Shown here piece after piece: positions 25,362 to 34,353 of a DNA stretch of 64,000 nucleotides (its first letter is position 1; the number at the start of each line of letters is the position of its first letter). The notes under the pieces were generated by a model. It saw nothing but the letters and a program-made list of their open reading frames with translations. It did not search any database and was not told where the DNA came from. Source of the DNA: Mediterraneibacter massiliensis (lineage in GTDB: Bacteria > Bacillota > Clostridia > Lachnospirales > Lachnospiraceae); assembly GCF_001487105.1 (NCBI RefSeq), contig NZ_LN913000.1, forward strand, positions 646,313 to 710,312, in the 5' to 3' direction. The translations under genes and the position numbers were made by a program.

Positions 25362-25997
25362 ATGGAGCATTATGAAAAGAAAATCAGTTTCTTAGGAGAG
25401 AACATACAAACCATAAGAAAACACAGAGGAATGAAACAACAGGAACTGGCGGACAAAATCGGTATCAATATGCAGAGCCTTTCCAAGATTGAACGTGGTG
25501 TGAATTATCCTACCTTTGATACATTAGAAAAGATAATGGACGTGCTGGGTGTAACGCCTAATGAATTGTTATCGGGAGAATGGAAGTATGTTAATCAAGC
25601 CGAAAAGGAAGTCTGTCAGTTTTTAAGAATTGAAGAACGATTAAATGCAGAACTAAAACATGGGCATTATGACAACTTCTTTGACAGCGAAGAAGAATGG
25701 CTGGAATATGAGTTGGAAAAGTTACGGGAATATATTACCGACTACATCAACGGGAAAAGCATTGTAGCGTCCGACCTTTACCCAATCAAAGAATTTATCC
25801 AGCATTTGAAGTTTCAAAAACTGTTAGACCGCTATGATGATTTATACAGCATGGATATGTTTGGGGAAAGCATAGAAGGACATAAATATAGGACACCTTA
25901 TCAAGTCGTAAAAATGATAAATCCCAATTCAAAAGAAGATATGGCATTATTACGGGAAGTATTGAAAAATAATCATTTTGATGATGAGGACGAATAA
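25362..25997 (+). CDS. XRE-family regulator of the element
   Basis: A 211-residue regulator with an N-terminal helix-turn-helix (residues about 10-65: NIQTIRKHRGMKQQELADKI, GINMQSLSKIERGVNYPTF) and a helical C-terminal part of unknown role. Ribosome site AAAGGAG is about 12 bases before ATG 25362. It is divergent from rep-xis-int and probably controls that operon. An AT-rich promoter region lies just upstream (25260-25340). Confidence 0.82.
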   Translation: MEHYEKKISFLGENIQTIRKHRGMKQQELADKIGINMQSLSKIERGVNYPTFDTLEKIMDVLGVTPNELLSGEWKYVNQAEKEVCQFLRIEERLNAELKHGHYDNFFDSEEEWLEYELEKLREYITDYINGKSIVASDLYPIKEFIQHLKFQKLLDRYDDLYSMDMFGESIEGHKYRTPYQVVKMINPNSKEDMALLREVLKNNHFDDEDE

Positions 25998-26040
25998 CTT
26001 TCTTCCTCTTTGTAGAAGATACAGAAAACAAAAAGCCCAG

Positions 26041-26120
26041 TAAAGAGTGCAAAGCACCACCAATGGTGGCAAGGCTCTTGACAGGACTTTTTCTTTTCTG
26101 TTGTGGGTAATCAAGAGGAA
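26041..26120. repeat. Copy 1 of an 80-base repeat shared with 45872-45949
   Basis: The block around AAAGAGTGCAAAGCACCACC and GGTAATCAAGAGGAAA recurs in diverged form (roughly 80% identical by eye) at 45872-45949. Both copies contain a CCACC/GGTGG-like centre. It is typical Tn916-family flank sequence and may be a leftover of a second related element. Confidence 0.6.
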
Positions 26121-26257
26121 AAAAGGAAAGGTGTGATGTCCTACTCAAGTTTTTTATCTTGAACGCATAAAAAGATTGAAAGAGGTGTTTGTTTCCAGTA
26201 TAATGTTTTTGTATAGAAGTAAGAATTGAGATTTTTTGAAAGAAAGGGGTGACAGTC

Positions 26258-26353
26258 ATGTTCACACATTGTTACGCTTGCGACAGACAGACAAGTAAAT
26301 TCTGCCCTTTTTTCAATTCTATCAATAAGAAACAGAACGCACAGGTTGCCTAG
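26258..26353 (+). CDS. Short Cys-containing ORF (31 residues)
   Basis: ATG at 26258 follows AAAGGGGTG by 7 bases. The peptide starts MFTHCYACDRQTSKFCPF: three Cys in a CxxC...C arrangement that could bind zinc. Many Tn916-like elements carry small Cys-rich ORFs near this position. The support is the ribosome site and Cys spacing only. Confidence 0.4.
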   Translation: MFTHCYACDRQTSKFCPFFNSINKKQNAQVA

Positions 26354-26421
26354 TTATAAGGGGGGGAGTTTGTGCGTTTTTCTATGCAGAAATTTTATGA
26401 AGAACAAGGAGTGTGTTATTT

Positions 26422-26664
26422 ATGCGAAAAAATCTACAGTATATATTTTTTAATCTACTATTATCTCTTCGGGGAATTATAAGGCTTGTTTTTAGAACTA
26501 TTACCCTACTTACTATTTTGGGTGCTTGTATAATGCTGAGTCAGGATAAATCGTTAAGCTTATCATGCTTTATAGTAGGTATTATTAGCTGGCTTATTAC
26601 GATTTATTATGATAAACTACTTTTTAAAATAAAGCCACATGACATGGATCTTTATTTAAGTTGA
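26422..26664 (+). CDS. Small two-TM protein of the element
   Basis: An 80-residue protein with two membrane helices (about residues 8-38 and 45-66) and few charges; ATG 26422 has AAGGAG 10 bases upstream. It is AT-rich and belongs to the small hydrophobic proteins that accompany Tn916/Tn1549-type elements. No function known. It is followed by a strong terminator. Confidence 0.5.
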   Translation: MRKNLQYIFFNLLLSLRGIIRLVFRTITLLTILGACIMLSQDKSLSLSCFIVGIISWLITIYYDKLLFKIKPHDMDLYLS

Positions 26665-26684
26665 TTTATAATATTTTTTCATGC

Positions 26685-26715
26685 AAAAGGACACCTTCTA
26701 ATTCGGTGTCCTTTT
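26685..26715 (+). terminator. Strong intrinsic terminator
   Basis: AAAAGGACACC pairs with GGTGTCCTTTT across a 9-base loop. The stem is flanked by A and T runs, so it can work in both directions. It lies 20 bases after the small membrane protein. Confidence 0.85.
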
Positions 26716-26926
26716 CAAATTGTATTGTCATATCAAGGCTCATTCAATCGTGGTAATTTCGTGGTAAATTAAATATTTTCTTATATTTCAAAGTACTTGA
26801 AAGTGTAGTATTTATGCTGATAATCGAAAATTAGATATAAAATTTTACAAAAATAGATACCTAAGTTAAACTGTCATTGCTGACCGGCCAGTTAGCAAAT
26901 GAACAGAATAAGGAAGGTATCTACAA

Positions 26927-28216
26927 ATGAATTCTACACAAAACAAGAAGATTGAGCAAGTAAAAGAAACAACAATGATTGTCGGCATTGATGTTGGCAG
27001 TGAACAGCATTATTTCAGAGCTTTTAACTGGAGAGGTATCGAGCTTACCAGAAAGCCCGTAGCGTTTTCAAACTCTATGGAGGGATTCAACAGTTTTTAC
27101 AATACGATTATGGAACTGATGCAGAAAAGTGAACTTGAAGAGGCACTGGTAGGAATAGAGCCAACCGGTCATTACTGGTTTGATCTTGGGCAGTTCATGG
27201 GCGAAAAGAACATAAAGTTTGTGATGGTAAATCCGCACCATGTGCATAAGACCAAAGAGTTAGATGACAACAGCCCATCTAAAAATGACAGGAAAGATCC
27301 CCGTATTATTGCAGGGCTTGTAAGGGATGGAAGGTATTTTTATTCATATATGCCGACAGGTGTATATGCAGAACTGCGGAATGCGTCAAACCGCCGGTTT
27401 GTGCTTGTAGAAGAACAGACAAGGGCGAAGAACCGTCTGCAGAAATGGATTGCGGTGTATTTTCCGGAATATAAGGGGATATATACTAGAATAGATGCCA
27501 AGGGAGGGCTGCTGGTGTTAAAACAGGCACCGACTCCTGAGGAGATAACAAAGCTTGGAGAAGAAGGTATCATAAAGATATGGAAAGATGCAAAACTCCG
27601 AGGGAGCGGGCATAAGAAGGCAATGAAGATCCTGAATGCGGCAATGAGAAGCATAGGGTTAAAAGCAGGTCTTACAGAAGCCCGGATGGAGATACAGGAT
27701 CTGATAGAGGATTATGAACTCCAGACAAGACGCCTTGAACGGGTCAATGACTTGATCAAAGAACTGTGCCAGCAGGTCAGGTATGCGGATAAGCTGCTTG
27801 AAATAAAAGGCATAGGAATAACAACAGTAGCTGGTTTTATAGCAGAAGTCGGTGATATCACGCGCTTCGATAGCACGAAAGAACTTCAGAAACTGGCAGG
27901 ATTGGAACTGGTGGCAGATAGTTCCGGTAAGCACAATGGAAGGACAAAGATAAGCAAAAGAGGGCGCAAGCGTCTCCGTTATCTTCTTTTCGAGGCTGCG
28001 ATATCGGTAGTGGGAAAGAATGAAGAATTCAAAGAAATCCACAGGTATTATACCACCAGAGAAAAGAATCCCTTAAAAAAGATGCAGTCACTGATAGCTG
28101 TAGCGTGTAAGCTGATAAGAGTATTCCATGTGATTCTTACCAAGGGAGTCAGCTATGATGCATCAAAGATGTTGAAAGATATCCAGCATCCTGGAGAGCA
28201 GTTAAAGGCTGCGTAA
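26927..28216 (+). CDS. IS110-family transposase
   Basis: IS110 transposases combine an N-terminal RuvC-like DEDD domain and a C-terminal domain with a catalytic Ser, guided by a bridge RNA. Here the first Asp is D22 in VGIDVGSEQHYF, the Glu lies in VGIEPTGHYW, and the last acids in KNDRKDPRIIAGL. The C-terminal domain has ELQKLAGL and the serine in VADSSGKHNGRTKISKRG. 429 residues is at the long end for the family. No internal stop; probably active. The ribosome site AAGGAAGG is sequestered in a leader stem. Confidence 0.93.
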   Translation: MNSTQNKKIEQVKETTMIVGIDVGSEQHYFRAFNWRGIELTRKPVAFSNSMEGFNSFYNTIMELMQKSELEEALVGIEPTGHYWFDLGQFMGEKNIKFVMVNPHHVHKTKELDDNSPSKNDRKDPRIIAGLVRDGRYFYSYMPTGVYAELRNASNRRFVLVEEQTRAKNRLQKWIAVYFPEYKGIYTRIDAKGGLLVLKQAPTPEEITKLGEEGIIKIWKDAKLRGSGHKKAMKILNAAMRSIGLKAGLTEARMEIQDLIEDYELQTRRLERVNDLIKELCQQVRYADKLLEIKGIGITTVAGFIAEVGDITRFDSTKELQKLAGLELVADSSGKHNGRTKISKRGRKRLRYLLFEAAISVVGKNEEFKEIHRYYTTREKNPLKKMQSLIAVACKLIRVFHVILTKGVSYDASKMLKDIQHPGEQLKAA

Positions 28217-28241
28217 CAGAGAAATAAAGAACAACCATAAT

Positions 28242-28570
28242 GATTACAGGAAGCGTCCACCGAAAGGTGCTGTAATCGGAGTGTTTGGATCAGTAATGAA
28301 AGTACAAAGAATGAGCTGGTAGCCGGCAGGGATTTTCTCCAGAGGGCATGACCCTGATGAGTAGCTAAGCTGGCACCCTGGTTATGGACAGGCAGAACGA
28401 AGGAAGTGAGGACCCACCGTAAGGAGGATGATCCTGTTGGACATGAGAGGTGAGCTGCCATATAGGGATGGGTACACAGCGAGGCCATTTAGAACGGATA
28501 GTGATGACGTTTTATTTGGGGCATCCATTATTACTATATATCTGCCCTGTATGAGGTAAAGATCACTCCA
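28242..28570 (+). ncRNA. Candidate bridge RNA / structured 3' end of IS110 element
   Basis: No gene lies in 28217-28630. A first stem GATTACAG/CTGTAATC (28242-28277) encloses CACC-GAAA-GGTG. Further on are AGGGCATGACCCT, a CCACC...GGAGG part and near-repeats of GAGCTGG. GC content is higher than in the neighbours. IS1111-type elements keep their guide RNA in a long 3' region like this; IS110-type keep it 5'. The loops that would bind target and donor DNA cannot be assigned by eye. Confidence 0.45.
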
Positions 28571-28630
28571 TAACCTTAGTTCTATTCAATGACAGGTATC
28601 AAAAAGTATTGAATTTATTGAAAAAAACAC

Positions 28631-29686
28631 TTGATTATATGGAAAGGAGATTGTATCTACATCTTAGAAGATGATATACTAAAAAAGGATTCTTTTAAAG
28701 AGGAATCTCATGCATTCATAATCCCATTTGCAGAAAGAAAGAAGACTGAAAGTAAACATAAAAAAATTTGGAAGAAGATGGTTGCTGTAGCAGCTGCATG
28801 TGCACTTTTTGTTACTTCTTTTGCAGTATTATCAAAACCGGAAAAGGCTTATGCTATGGTATCTGTAGATGGAGAAAAAACAGTTGAAGTGGTTTTAAAT
28901 CAAAAAAATAGAGTAAAAGAGGCAGATTCCAAGAATACTTCTCTTACACAGGAAGAGGAGAAAGCGATAAAAGGTGAAAAAGTAGAGACAATCAAGAATT
29001 ATTTTTCCCAGGATCTTTTGGAAAAAGAAACTATTATTGTGGGATATGCCTTTTTGGAGGATGAATCTGAAGAAGAACGTGCAGCATTACAGAGACGCCT
29101 GGAAAAAACATTTGGTACAGATCATTTGCTTTATTTAGCAGGCGATAAAGAGGATGTTGAAAATGCGAAAAAAGCAGGCAAGAGTTTGGGAATTTATTTG
29201 GCGGAGCAGATATTAGCTGGAGAGAATTTCCATAAAGTGGTAAATGAAGCCACGGAAGAAGAAGTATTGGAATTGCTGGAAAAGAATCCTTGCTTTATGA
29301 CAGATCAAGCATTAAAAGAAATGATTCAGCAAAAGTTATCTGATTACGAAGATGCGGATGATCTTGAAAAAGAAGAGAATGCGGATCGTGATGACGAGCA
29401 GAATGAGGATATTTTAGAACCGCAAAAAGAAAGGAATGAGGAACAAGAAGAATCTGCTTCGGGAGAGAAATTAGAAGAAGTTGGTGAGTCAAAGGAATCA
29501 GATGAGCTGGATACAACAAATGAACCAGAATCTCAAGTTGAGGAACATGAGTCAGATACACAAGATATTTCAGACGAACCAGCAGAGCCTGCCGAGGAAA
29601 TAGATTCATATGAAATGGAATCAGAAGATGATTCGACGGAGAGCGAAGGAGAAGAATCAGAGATTTCAGGTGAAGCAGATGAATAA
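28631..29686 (+). CDS. RsgI-like anti-sigma protein, N-terminus probably lost
   Basis: After about 40 cytoplasmic residues comes one membrane helix (KMVAVAAACALFVTSFAVL, near residue 50) and then YAMVSVDGEKTVEVVLNQKN, the pattern of the RsgI middle domain that follows the helix in anti-sigma-I factors. A long Glu/Asp/Ser-rich C-terminal tail (residues about 235-351) faces outward. The usual N-terminal sigma-binding domain is missing, and the only in-frame start is a TTG at 28631 without ribosome site; a GGAAAGGAG lies inside the frame with no start behind it. The IS110 element directly upstream is the likely cause. No sigI-like gene is adjacent. Confidence 0.55.
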   Translation: MIIWKGDCIYILEDDILKKDSFKEESHAFIIPFAERKKTESKHKKIWKKMVAVAAACALFVTSFAVLSKPEKAYAMVSVDGEKTVEVVLNQKNRVKEADSKNTSLTQEEEKAIKGEKVETIKNYFSQDLLEKETIIVGYAFLEDESEEERAALQRRLEKTFGTDHLLYLAGDKEDVENAKKAGKSLGIYLAEQILAGENFHKVVNEATEEEVLELLEKNPCFMTDQALKEMIQQKLSDYEDADDLEKEENADRDDEQNEDILEPQKERNEEQEESASGEKLEEVGESKESDELDTTNEPESQVEEHESDTQDISDEPAEPAEEIDSYEMESEDDSTESEGEESEISGEADE

Positions 29687-29713
29687 GTGAATACGTGATT
29701 TTGTAAGGAAACC

Positions 29714-29753
29714 AAGAGCTGCAAGCTAAGAAATTAGTGAACAGCTCTTTTTT
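29714..29753 (+). terminator. Intrinsic terminator
   Basis: AAGAGCTG pairs with CAGCTCTT, loop about 20 bases, followed by TTTTTT. It separates the RsgI-like gene from the potassium genes. Confidence 0.75.
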
Positions 29754-29907
29754 GATGCTTTGTTAGTACTCCAACAATCTCTTGGACCACTTCGGGAGCA
29801 GCATTTTCTATTTCTTATGGAATTTTAATATAAAAGGAAATATGCTTTCCCCTATTTAATATATTCTGAGGTATTCTTGATATGCAAAAGGAAATGAGGT
29901 GAATGAT

Positions 29908-30099
29908 GTGAGTATTATAAAAGCGATTAAAAAGTGTGAATATGATTTTGAAGTTCGTGCAGAAAAATTTTTGTGGCATCATCCTGTACTTGGATTTTTT
30001 TCCATCTTTGTAGGAATGCCTTTGATCGTGTTATGTGCTGTTTGTGCGATTACAATTGTTTTTGCTTTTCCAATGTCATTGCTTTTTGGATGGATCTAA
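29908..30099 (+). CDS. Small membrane protein before kdp
   Basis: 63 residues with a basic, soluble start (KAIKKCEYDFEVRAEKF) and two closely packed membrane helices (FFSIFVGMPLIVLCAVCAI and TIVFAFPMSLLFGW). GTG 29908 is chosen since GAGGTGA lies 6 bases upstream. I do not know the family. It precedes the kdp genes by 180 bases on the same strand; a K+ role is only suggested by position. Confidence 0.5.
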   Translation: MSIIKAIKKCEYDFEVRAEKFLWHHPVLGFFSIFVGMPLIVLCAVCAITIVFAFPMSLLFGWI

Positions 30100-30279
30100 T
30101 CTTTATTGTATCTTAAACTGTGGTTCGAATGATTTATGCCATATTAAGAGAAAAAGGACTATGATAATGCATGGAAAAGTTGTAAAGGATTATAGATAGA
30201 AATTACAAACAAGAAGGATGTTTATGAATTCGAAGAATTCTTTATAACATAAAATAATAGATCAAGGAGGAAGGAAGTT
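30100..30279 (+). promoter_or_regulatory. Probable kdp promoter region with inverted repeat
   Basis: The spacer before the kdp genes holds GAATTCGAAGAATTC (30226-30240), an inverted repeat with GAATTC arms, followed by an AT-rich TTTATAACAT. It is a candidate operator, perhaps for KdpE encoded at 44145. No c-di-AMP riboswitch features were seen. Confidence 0.4.
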
Positions 30280-30381
30280 ATGATGGATGTATTGATGATA
30301 GCAATTTTATTAGGATGTTTTGGTTTGGTGAAGGCGTTTGCAGATTTTTGCGACTGGCAGATTAAACCAAAAGAAAAATAG
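30280..30381 (+). CDS. Microprotein in front of kdpF (33 residues)
   Basis: ATG 30280 follows AAGGAGGAAGG closely. The peptide has a single membrane helix (VLMIAILLGCFGLVKAFADF) and a short hydrophilic end (CDWQIKPKEK). It ends 15 bases before kdpF. Size and position suggest a second KdpF-like subunit-stabilising peptide, but it has no KdpF signature. Confidence 0.6.
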   Translation: MMDVLMIAILLGCFGLVKAFADFCDWQIKPKEK

Positions 30382-30396
30382 GAGGATGAAATCAAA

Positions 30397-30480
30397 ATGG
30401 ATATGATTGTTTTAGGTGTTATGATTGCCGGAGTTGGGATTTATCTGGTGTATGCATTGATAAATCCAGAAAAATTGTAA
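30397..30480 (+). CDS. kdpF: KdpF small subunit of the K+-ATPase
   Basis: 27 residues forming one membrane helix and ending YLVYALINPEKL, the KdpF pattern (a Tyr-Leu followed by Leu and PE). KdpF stabilises the KdpABC complex in the membrane. The gene is preceded by AGGAGG and lies 32 bases before kdpA. Confidence 0.88.
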   Translation: MDMIVLGVMIAGVGIYLVYALINPEKL

Positions 30481-30512
30481 GGATCTGGTGAGAATAACTA
30501 GGAGGAGAAGAC

Positions 30513-32261
30513 ATGTTACAGATTATTTTGACACTTGCGATTTTTGTGATATTGGTCATTCCGATGGGAAAATATATGTACCATATCGCAACAAAACAAA
30601 AGACTTTTGCGGATAAAGTTTTTAATCCGATTGATCGCTGTATTTATAAGGTTTGTGGAATTAAAGGCGAAGATATGGGATGGAAGAAATACGCATTGAC
30701 CTTGCTTTTGGTAAATGCAGTTATGGTATTTGTAGGATATGCAATTTTAAGACTACAAAGCATCCTGTTTTTAAATCCAAATGGGATTTCAAATATGGAG
30801 CCGACACTTTCCTTTAATACGATTATCAGCTTTATGACGAATACAAACCTGCAGCACTACTCAGGAGAAAGCGGTCTTTCTTATGTGGCACAGATGTGTG
30901 TCATTATTTTTATGATGTTTACATCAGCGGCAACAGGTTATGCGGCATGTATGGCATTCTGCCGAGGACTGGCTGGAAAGAAAATTGGAAACTTCTATGA
31001 AGACATGATAAGAATTACAACAAGAATTTTAATTCCAGTATCTTTTATCGTTGGTTTATTATTGGTAAGCCAGGGGACACCACAGACATTACAAGGGAAC
31101 TTTACAATTGAGACTTTGGAAGGAAACTTCCAGGATATTGCAGTAGGACCGGTAGCAGCTCTGGAATCTATTAAACACCTGGGAACGAATGGTGGTGGAT
31201 TCTTCGGAGCAAACTCAACCACACCATTTGAAAATCCTACGGTCATCAGTAATATGATTGAAATGTTATCTATGATGATTTTACCAGGGGCTTGTGTTGT
31301 AACTTTTGGACATATGCTTCACGATAAAAGAAAAGAGAAAAAAGCAGAGAAAGCTGCCATGAATGTACAGGTGTTGCCGGAAACCGCCCAAAAGAAATTG
31401 ATTTTTGGACGCCAGGGTGCAGTTATCTTTGGAGCAATGGCAATTATCTTCCTGATCGGACTTACTATTTGTTATAATTCAGAAATGGCAGGTAATCCCG
31501 TGATTCAGGAGATGGGTATAGACCAGAGCCAAGGCAGCATGGAAGGAAAAGAAGTACGTTTTGGCGTTCCGCAATCAGCATTGTTTACGACGGTAACAAC
31601 TTCTTTTACAACCGGTACGGTTAATAACATGCATGATACGTTGACTCCGCTAGGAGGATTAGTTCCACTGCTACATATGATGCTTAACTGTGTTTTCGGT
31701 GGTAAGGGTGTTGGACTTATGAATATGGTCATGTATGTCATTTTGGCAGTATTCATTTGTGGCCTTATGGTAGGACGAACACCGGAATACCTGAATAAAA
31801 AAATTGAAGGAAAAGAAATGAAGTTGGTTGCAATCTGCATTCTAATTCATCCACTTCTGATCCTTGGATTTTCAGCATTGGCAGTGGCAGTTCCAGCAGG
31901 GCTTGAGGGTATTACCAATCCTGGCTATCATGGACTTACTCAGGTACTATATGAATTTGCTTCTTCAGCAGCGAATAATGGTTCGGGATTTGAAGGTTTG
32001 GCTGATAATACAGCATTTTGGAATATTACTGCTGGTCTTGCAATGTTCTTTGGAAGATACATTGCGATCATCGCACAGCTTGCGATTGCTGGATCTATGC
32101 TGGCTAAGAAAAAAGTCAACGAAACTGTGGGTACGCTGCGTACCGATAATGTAACTTTTATGATTATTCTTGTGTTTATTGTATATATTTTCGCTGCTTT
32201 AACCTTCTTCCCGGCATTAGCCTTGGGACCGATTGCAGAACATCTGTCGATCTGGATGTAA
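30513..32261 (+). CDS. kdpA: KdpA, K+-translocating channel-like subunit
   Basis: KdpA binds and conducts K+ in the high-affinity KdpFABC pump. 582 residues with about ten membrane helices. The four pore loops that form the selectivity filter are present: NTNLQHYSGE, GTNGGGFFGANS, TTSFTTGTVNNMHD and SSAANNGSGFEG. AGGAGGAG is 5 bases before ATG. It is followed by kdpB after 24 bases. Nothing suggests loss of function. Confidence 0.97.
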   Translation: MLQIILTLAIFVILVIPMGKYMYHIATKQKTFADKVFNPIDRCIYKVCGIKGEDMGWKKYALTLLLVNAVMVFVGYAILRLQSILFLNPNGISNMEPTLSFNTIISFMTNTNLQHYSGESGLSYVAQMCVIIFMMFTSAATGYAACMAFCRGLAGKKIGNFYEDMIRITTRILIPVSFIVGLLLVSQGTPQTLQGNFTIETLEGNFQDIAVGPVAALESIKHLGTNGGGFFGANSTTPFENPTVISNMIEMLSMMILPGACVVTFGHMLHDKRKEKKAEKAAMNVQVLPETAQKKLIFGRQGAVIFGAMAIIFLIGLTICYNSEMAGNPVIQEMGIDQSQGSMEGKEVRFGVPQSALFTTVTTSFTTGTVNNMHDTLTPLGGLVPLLHMMLNCVFGGKGVGLMNMVMYVILAVFICGLMVGRTPEYLNKKIEGKEMKLVAICILIHPLLILGFSALAVAVPAGLEGITNPGYHGLTQVLYEFASSAANNGSGFEGLADNTAFWNITAGLAMFFGRYIAIIAQLAIAGSMLAKKKVNETVGTLRTDNVTFMIILVFIVYIFAALTFFPALALGPIAEHLSIWM

Positions 32262-32285
32262 GGTACAGTGAAAGGAGAGAAAGAA

Positions 32286-34340
32286 ATGGCTAAAAATAAG
32301 AAGACAAAATTTATTACCAAGGATATTTTAAAATCATCCATTATAGGATCTTTTCAAAAACTGGATCCTCGTTATATGATAAAAAATCCGGTCATGTTTG
32401 TCGTAGAAATTGGATGTTTCATCACACTGTTATTGACTTTTGTACCGACCTTATTTGGAGGAAGCGAGCAGTACAGGATTTATAATGGGATTGTAACAGT
32501 AATTTTATTCATAACAGTTCTATTTGCAAACTTTGCGGAATCCGTTGCGGAAGGGCGAGGAAAAGCTCAGGCTGCATCTCTGAAGAAAACAAAGCAGGAT
32601 ACGAAAGCAAGAAAGTTGCTGCCGGATGGAACAGAACAGATTATCAATGCTTCTGAATTGAAAAAAGGTGATTTGGTTCTGGTAAAAGCAGGAGAACTGA
32701 TTCCGAATGATGGAGAAGTCATAGAAGGAATCGCTTCGGTAGATGAATCTGCTATTACTGGTGAGTCTGCACCAGTGACCAGAGAGGCAGGCGGTGATTT
32801 TTCCTCTGTAACAGGCGGTACGACAGTCGTATCGGACTGGCTGAAAATCAAAATTGTAGCAGAACCGGGAAAATCATTCTTGGATAAAATGATCTCCATG
32901 GTCGAAGGTGCATCTAGGCAGAAAACCCCCAATGAGATTGCACTGAATACATTGTTGATTGTATTGACTCTTATATTTTTGATTGTAGTTGTAACCTTAT
33001 ATCCGTTTGCATCTTATCTTGGTGTGAAGATACCTATTTCATGGGCGATTGCACTGATGGTGTGCTTGATTCCAACAACTATCGGAGGCCTTTTGTCGGC
33101 GATTGGTATTGCTGGTATGGATCGTGTTACCAGATTCAATGTTATTGCAATGTCTGGTAAAGCAGTCGAAGCCTGTGGTGATGTGGATACCATGATTTTG
33201 GATAAGACAGGAACAATTACATATGGAAACCGTTTGGCAGCTGAGTTTTATCCAGTGAAAGGCGTCGAAAAGGAAGATTTGATTGATTATAGTGTGATGT
33301 GTTCCCTTATGGATACAACACCAGAAGGAAAATCAACGGTAGATTTAGGTAAACAGATGGGATGCGTATTAGACGAACAAATTACAGATCAAATGCAGTT
33401 TGTGGAATTTACAGCTCAGTCTAAGATGAGTGGTGTGGATCTGCAGGATGGAACGGTTGTAAGAAAAGGTGCTTTTGAAGCAATGAAAACTTTTGTAAAA
33501 GAGAAGGGTGGAAACATTCCGGAAGATTTACAGGAGATTGTTACGAATATTTCCAATTTAGGCGGAACACCGTTAGTTGTTTGTGTAAATGAAAAAATCT
33601 TGGGTGTGATTTATTTAAAAGATACTGTAAAGCCGGGATTATCCGAACGATTTGAACGGCTTCGAGAAATTGGAATCAAAACAATCATGTGCACAGGTGA
33701 CAACCCATTGACAGCAGCTACTATCGCGAAAGAAGCTGGAGTAGATGGTTTTATAGCAGAGTGTAAACCAGAAGATAAGATTACAGCCATCAAAAAAGAA
33801 CAGGCAGAAGGAAAGTTGGTAGCCATGACAGGTGATGGTACTAACGATGCACCAGCACTGGCTCAGGCAGATGTAGGTCTTGCAATGAATTCTGGTACAC
33901 AGGCAGCGAAAGAAGCAGCTAATATGGTTGATCTAGATTCCGATCCGACTAAGATTTTGGAGGTTGTTGAAATTGGAAAACAGCTTTTGATTACAAGAGG
34001 TTCGTTGACAACATTTAGTATTGCAAATGATATCGCAAAATATTTTGCGATTATCCCAGCCATGTTTACGATGGTGTTGCCTCAGATGCAGATCTTAAAT
34101 ATCATGCATTTGGCAACCCCGGCGAGTGCGATTCTTTCAGCTTTGATTTTTAATGCAATCATTATCCCGGGATTAATTCCGATTGCCATGAAAGGTGTAA
34201 AATATAAACCGATGAAAGCAGAAAAAATGTTATTGAGAAATATGGGCATTTTTGGTTTGGGCGGTATTGTTGTTCCGTTTGTAGGAATTAAATTGATTGA
34301 TTTACTTGTTGCTCCATTGTTGGCTCTCATAGGAATGTAG
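32286..34340 (+). CDS. kdpB: KdpB, P-type ATPase subunit
   Basis: KdpB hydrolyses ATP to drive K+ uptake. The phosphorylated Asp is D306 in DKTGTIT; the TGES-type loop is [15 protein letters not shown]; the hinge is [18 protein letters not shown] near residue 515. 684 residues and about seven membrane helices are normal. The start at 32286 (MAKNKK) is supported by AAAGGAGAG; a GTG at 32268 overlaps that site. Order kdpA-kdpB-kdpC is conserved. Confidence 0.97.
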   Translation: MAKNKKTKFITKDILKSSIIGSFQKLDPRYMIKNPVMFVVEIGCFITLLLTFVPTLFGGSEQYRIYNGIVTVILFITVLFANFAESVAEGRGKAQAASLKKTKQDTKARKLLPDGTEQIINASELKKGDLVLVKAGELIPNDGEVIEGIASVDESAITGESAPVTREAGGDFSSVTGGTTVVSDWLKIKIVAEPGKSFLDKMISMVEGASRQKTPNEIALNTLLIVLTLIFLIVVVTLYPFASYLGVKIPISWAIALMVCLIPTTIGGLLSAIGIAGMDRVTRFNVIAMSGKAVEACGDVDTMILDKTGTITYGNRLAAEFYPVKGVEKEDLIDYSVMCSLMDTTPEGKSTVDLGKQMGCVLDEQITDQMQFVEFTAQSKMSGVDLQDGTVVRKGAFEAMKTFVKEKGGNIPEDLQEIVTNISNLGGTPLVVCVNEKILGVIYLKDTVKPGLSERFERLREIGIKTIMCTGDNPLTAATIAKEAGVDGFIAECKPEDKITAIKKEQAEGKLVAMTGDGTNDAPALAQADVGLAMNSGTQAAKEAANMVDLDSDPTKILEVVEIGKQLLITRGSLTTFSIANDIAKYFAIIPAMFTMVLPQMQILNIMHLATPASAILSALIFNAIIIPGLIPIAMKGVKYKPMKAEKMLLRNMGIFGLGGIVVPFVGIKLIDLLVAPLLALIGM

Positions 34341-34353
34341 GAGGAATAGAAAG

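Larger units (their letters stand above)
22713..26715. mobile_element. Decayed Tn916-like element segment
   Basis: Int (truncated), Xis and a Rep_trans gene lie in the standard Tn916-family order on the minus strand, followed by an XRE regulator and small ORFs on the plus strand. Transfer genes of the Tn916 type are missing, so this is a remnant. A terminator at 26685-26715 forms the right limit. The 14-base GAGCCTTGATATGA at 23549 recurs inverted (TCATATCAAGGCTC) at 26728, possibly integrase arm sites. Confidence 0.7.
26716..28600 (+). mobile_element. IS110-family insertion sequence (approximate limits)
   Basis: The transposase gene is intact. Upstream, AGATACCT (26855) pairs with AGGTATCT (26915), the second arm covering the AAGGAAGG ribosome site. 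Downstream, at least 330 bases of hairpin-rich DNA precede the next gene. IS110 elements have no long terminal inverted repeats, so the ends cannot be fixed by eye. Confidence 0.75.

Noticed and set aside
30100..30279. c-di-AMP (ydaO) riboswitch before kdp
   Set aside because: The conserved GGGG/CCGGC-type blocks and large pseudoknot stems are not present; same result before ktrB (38515-38878).
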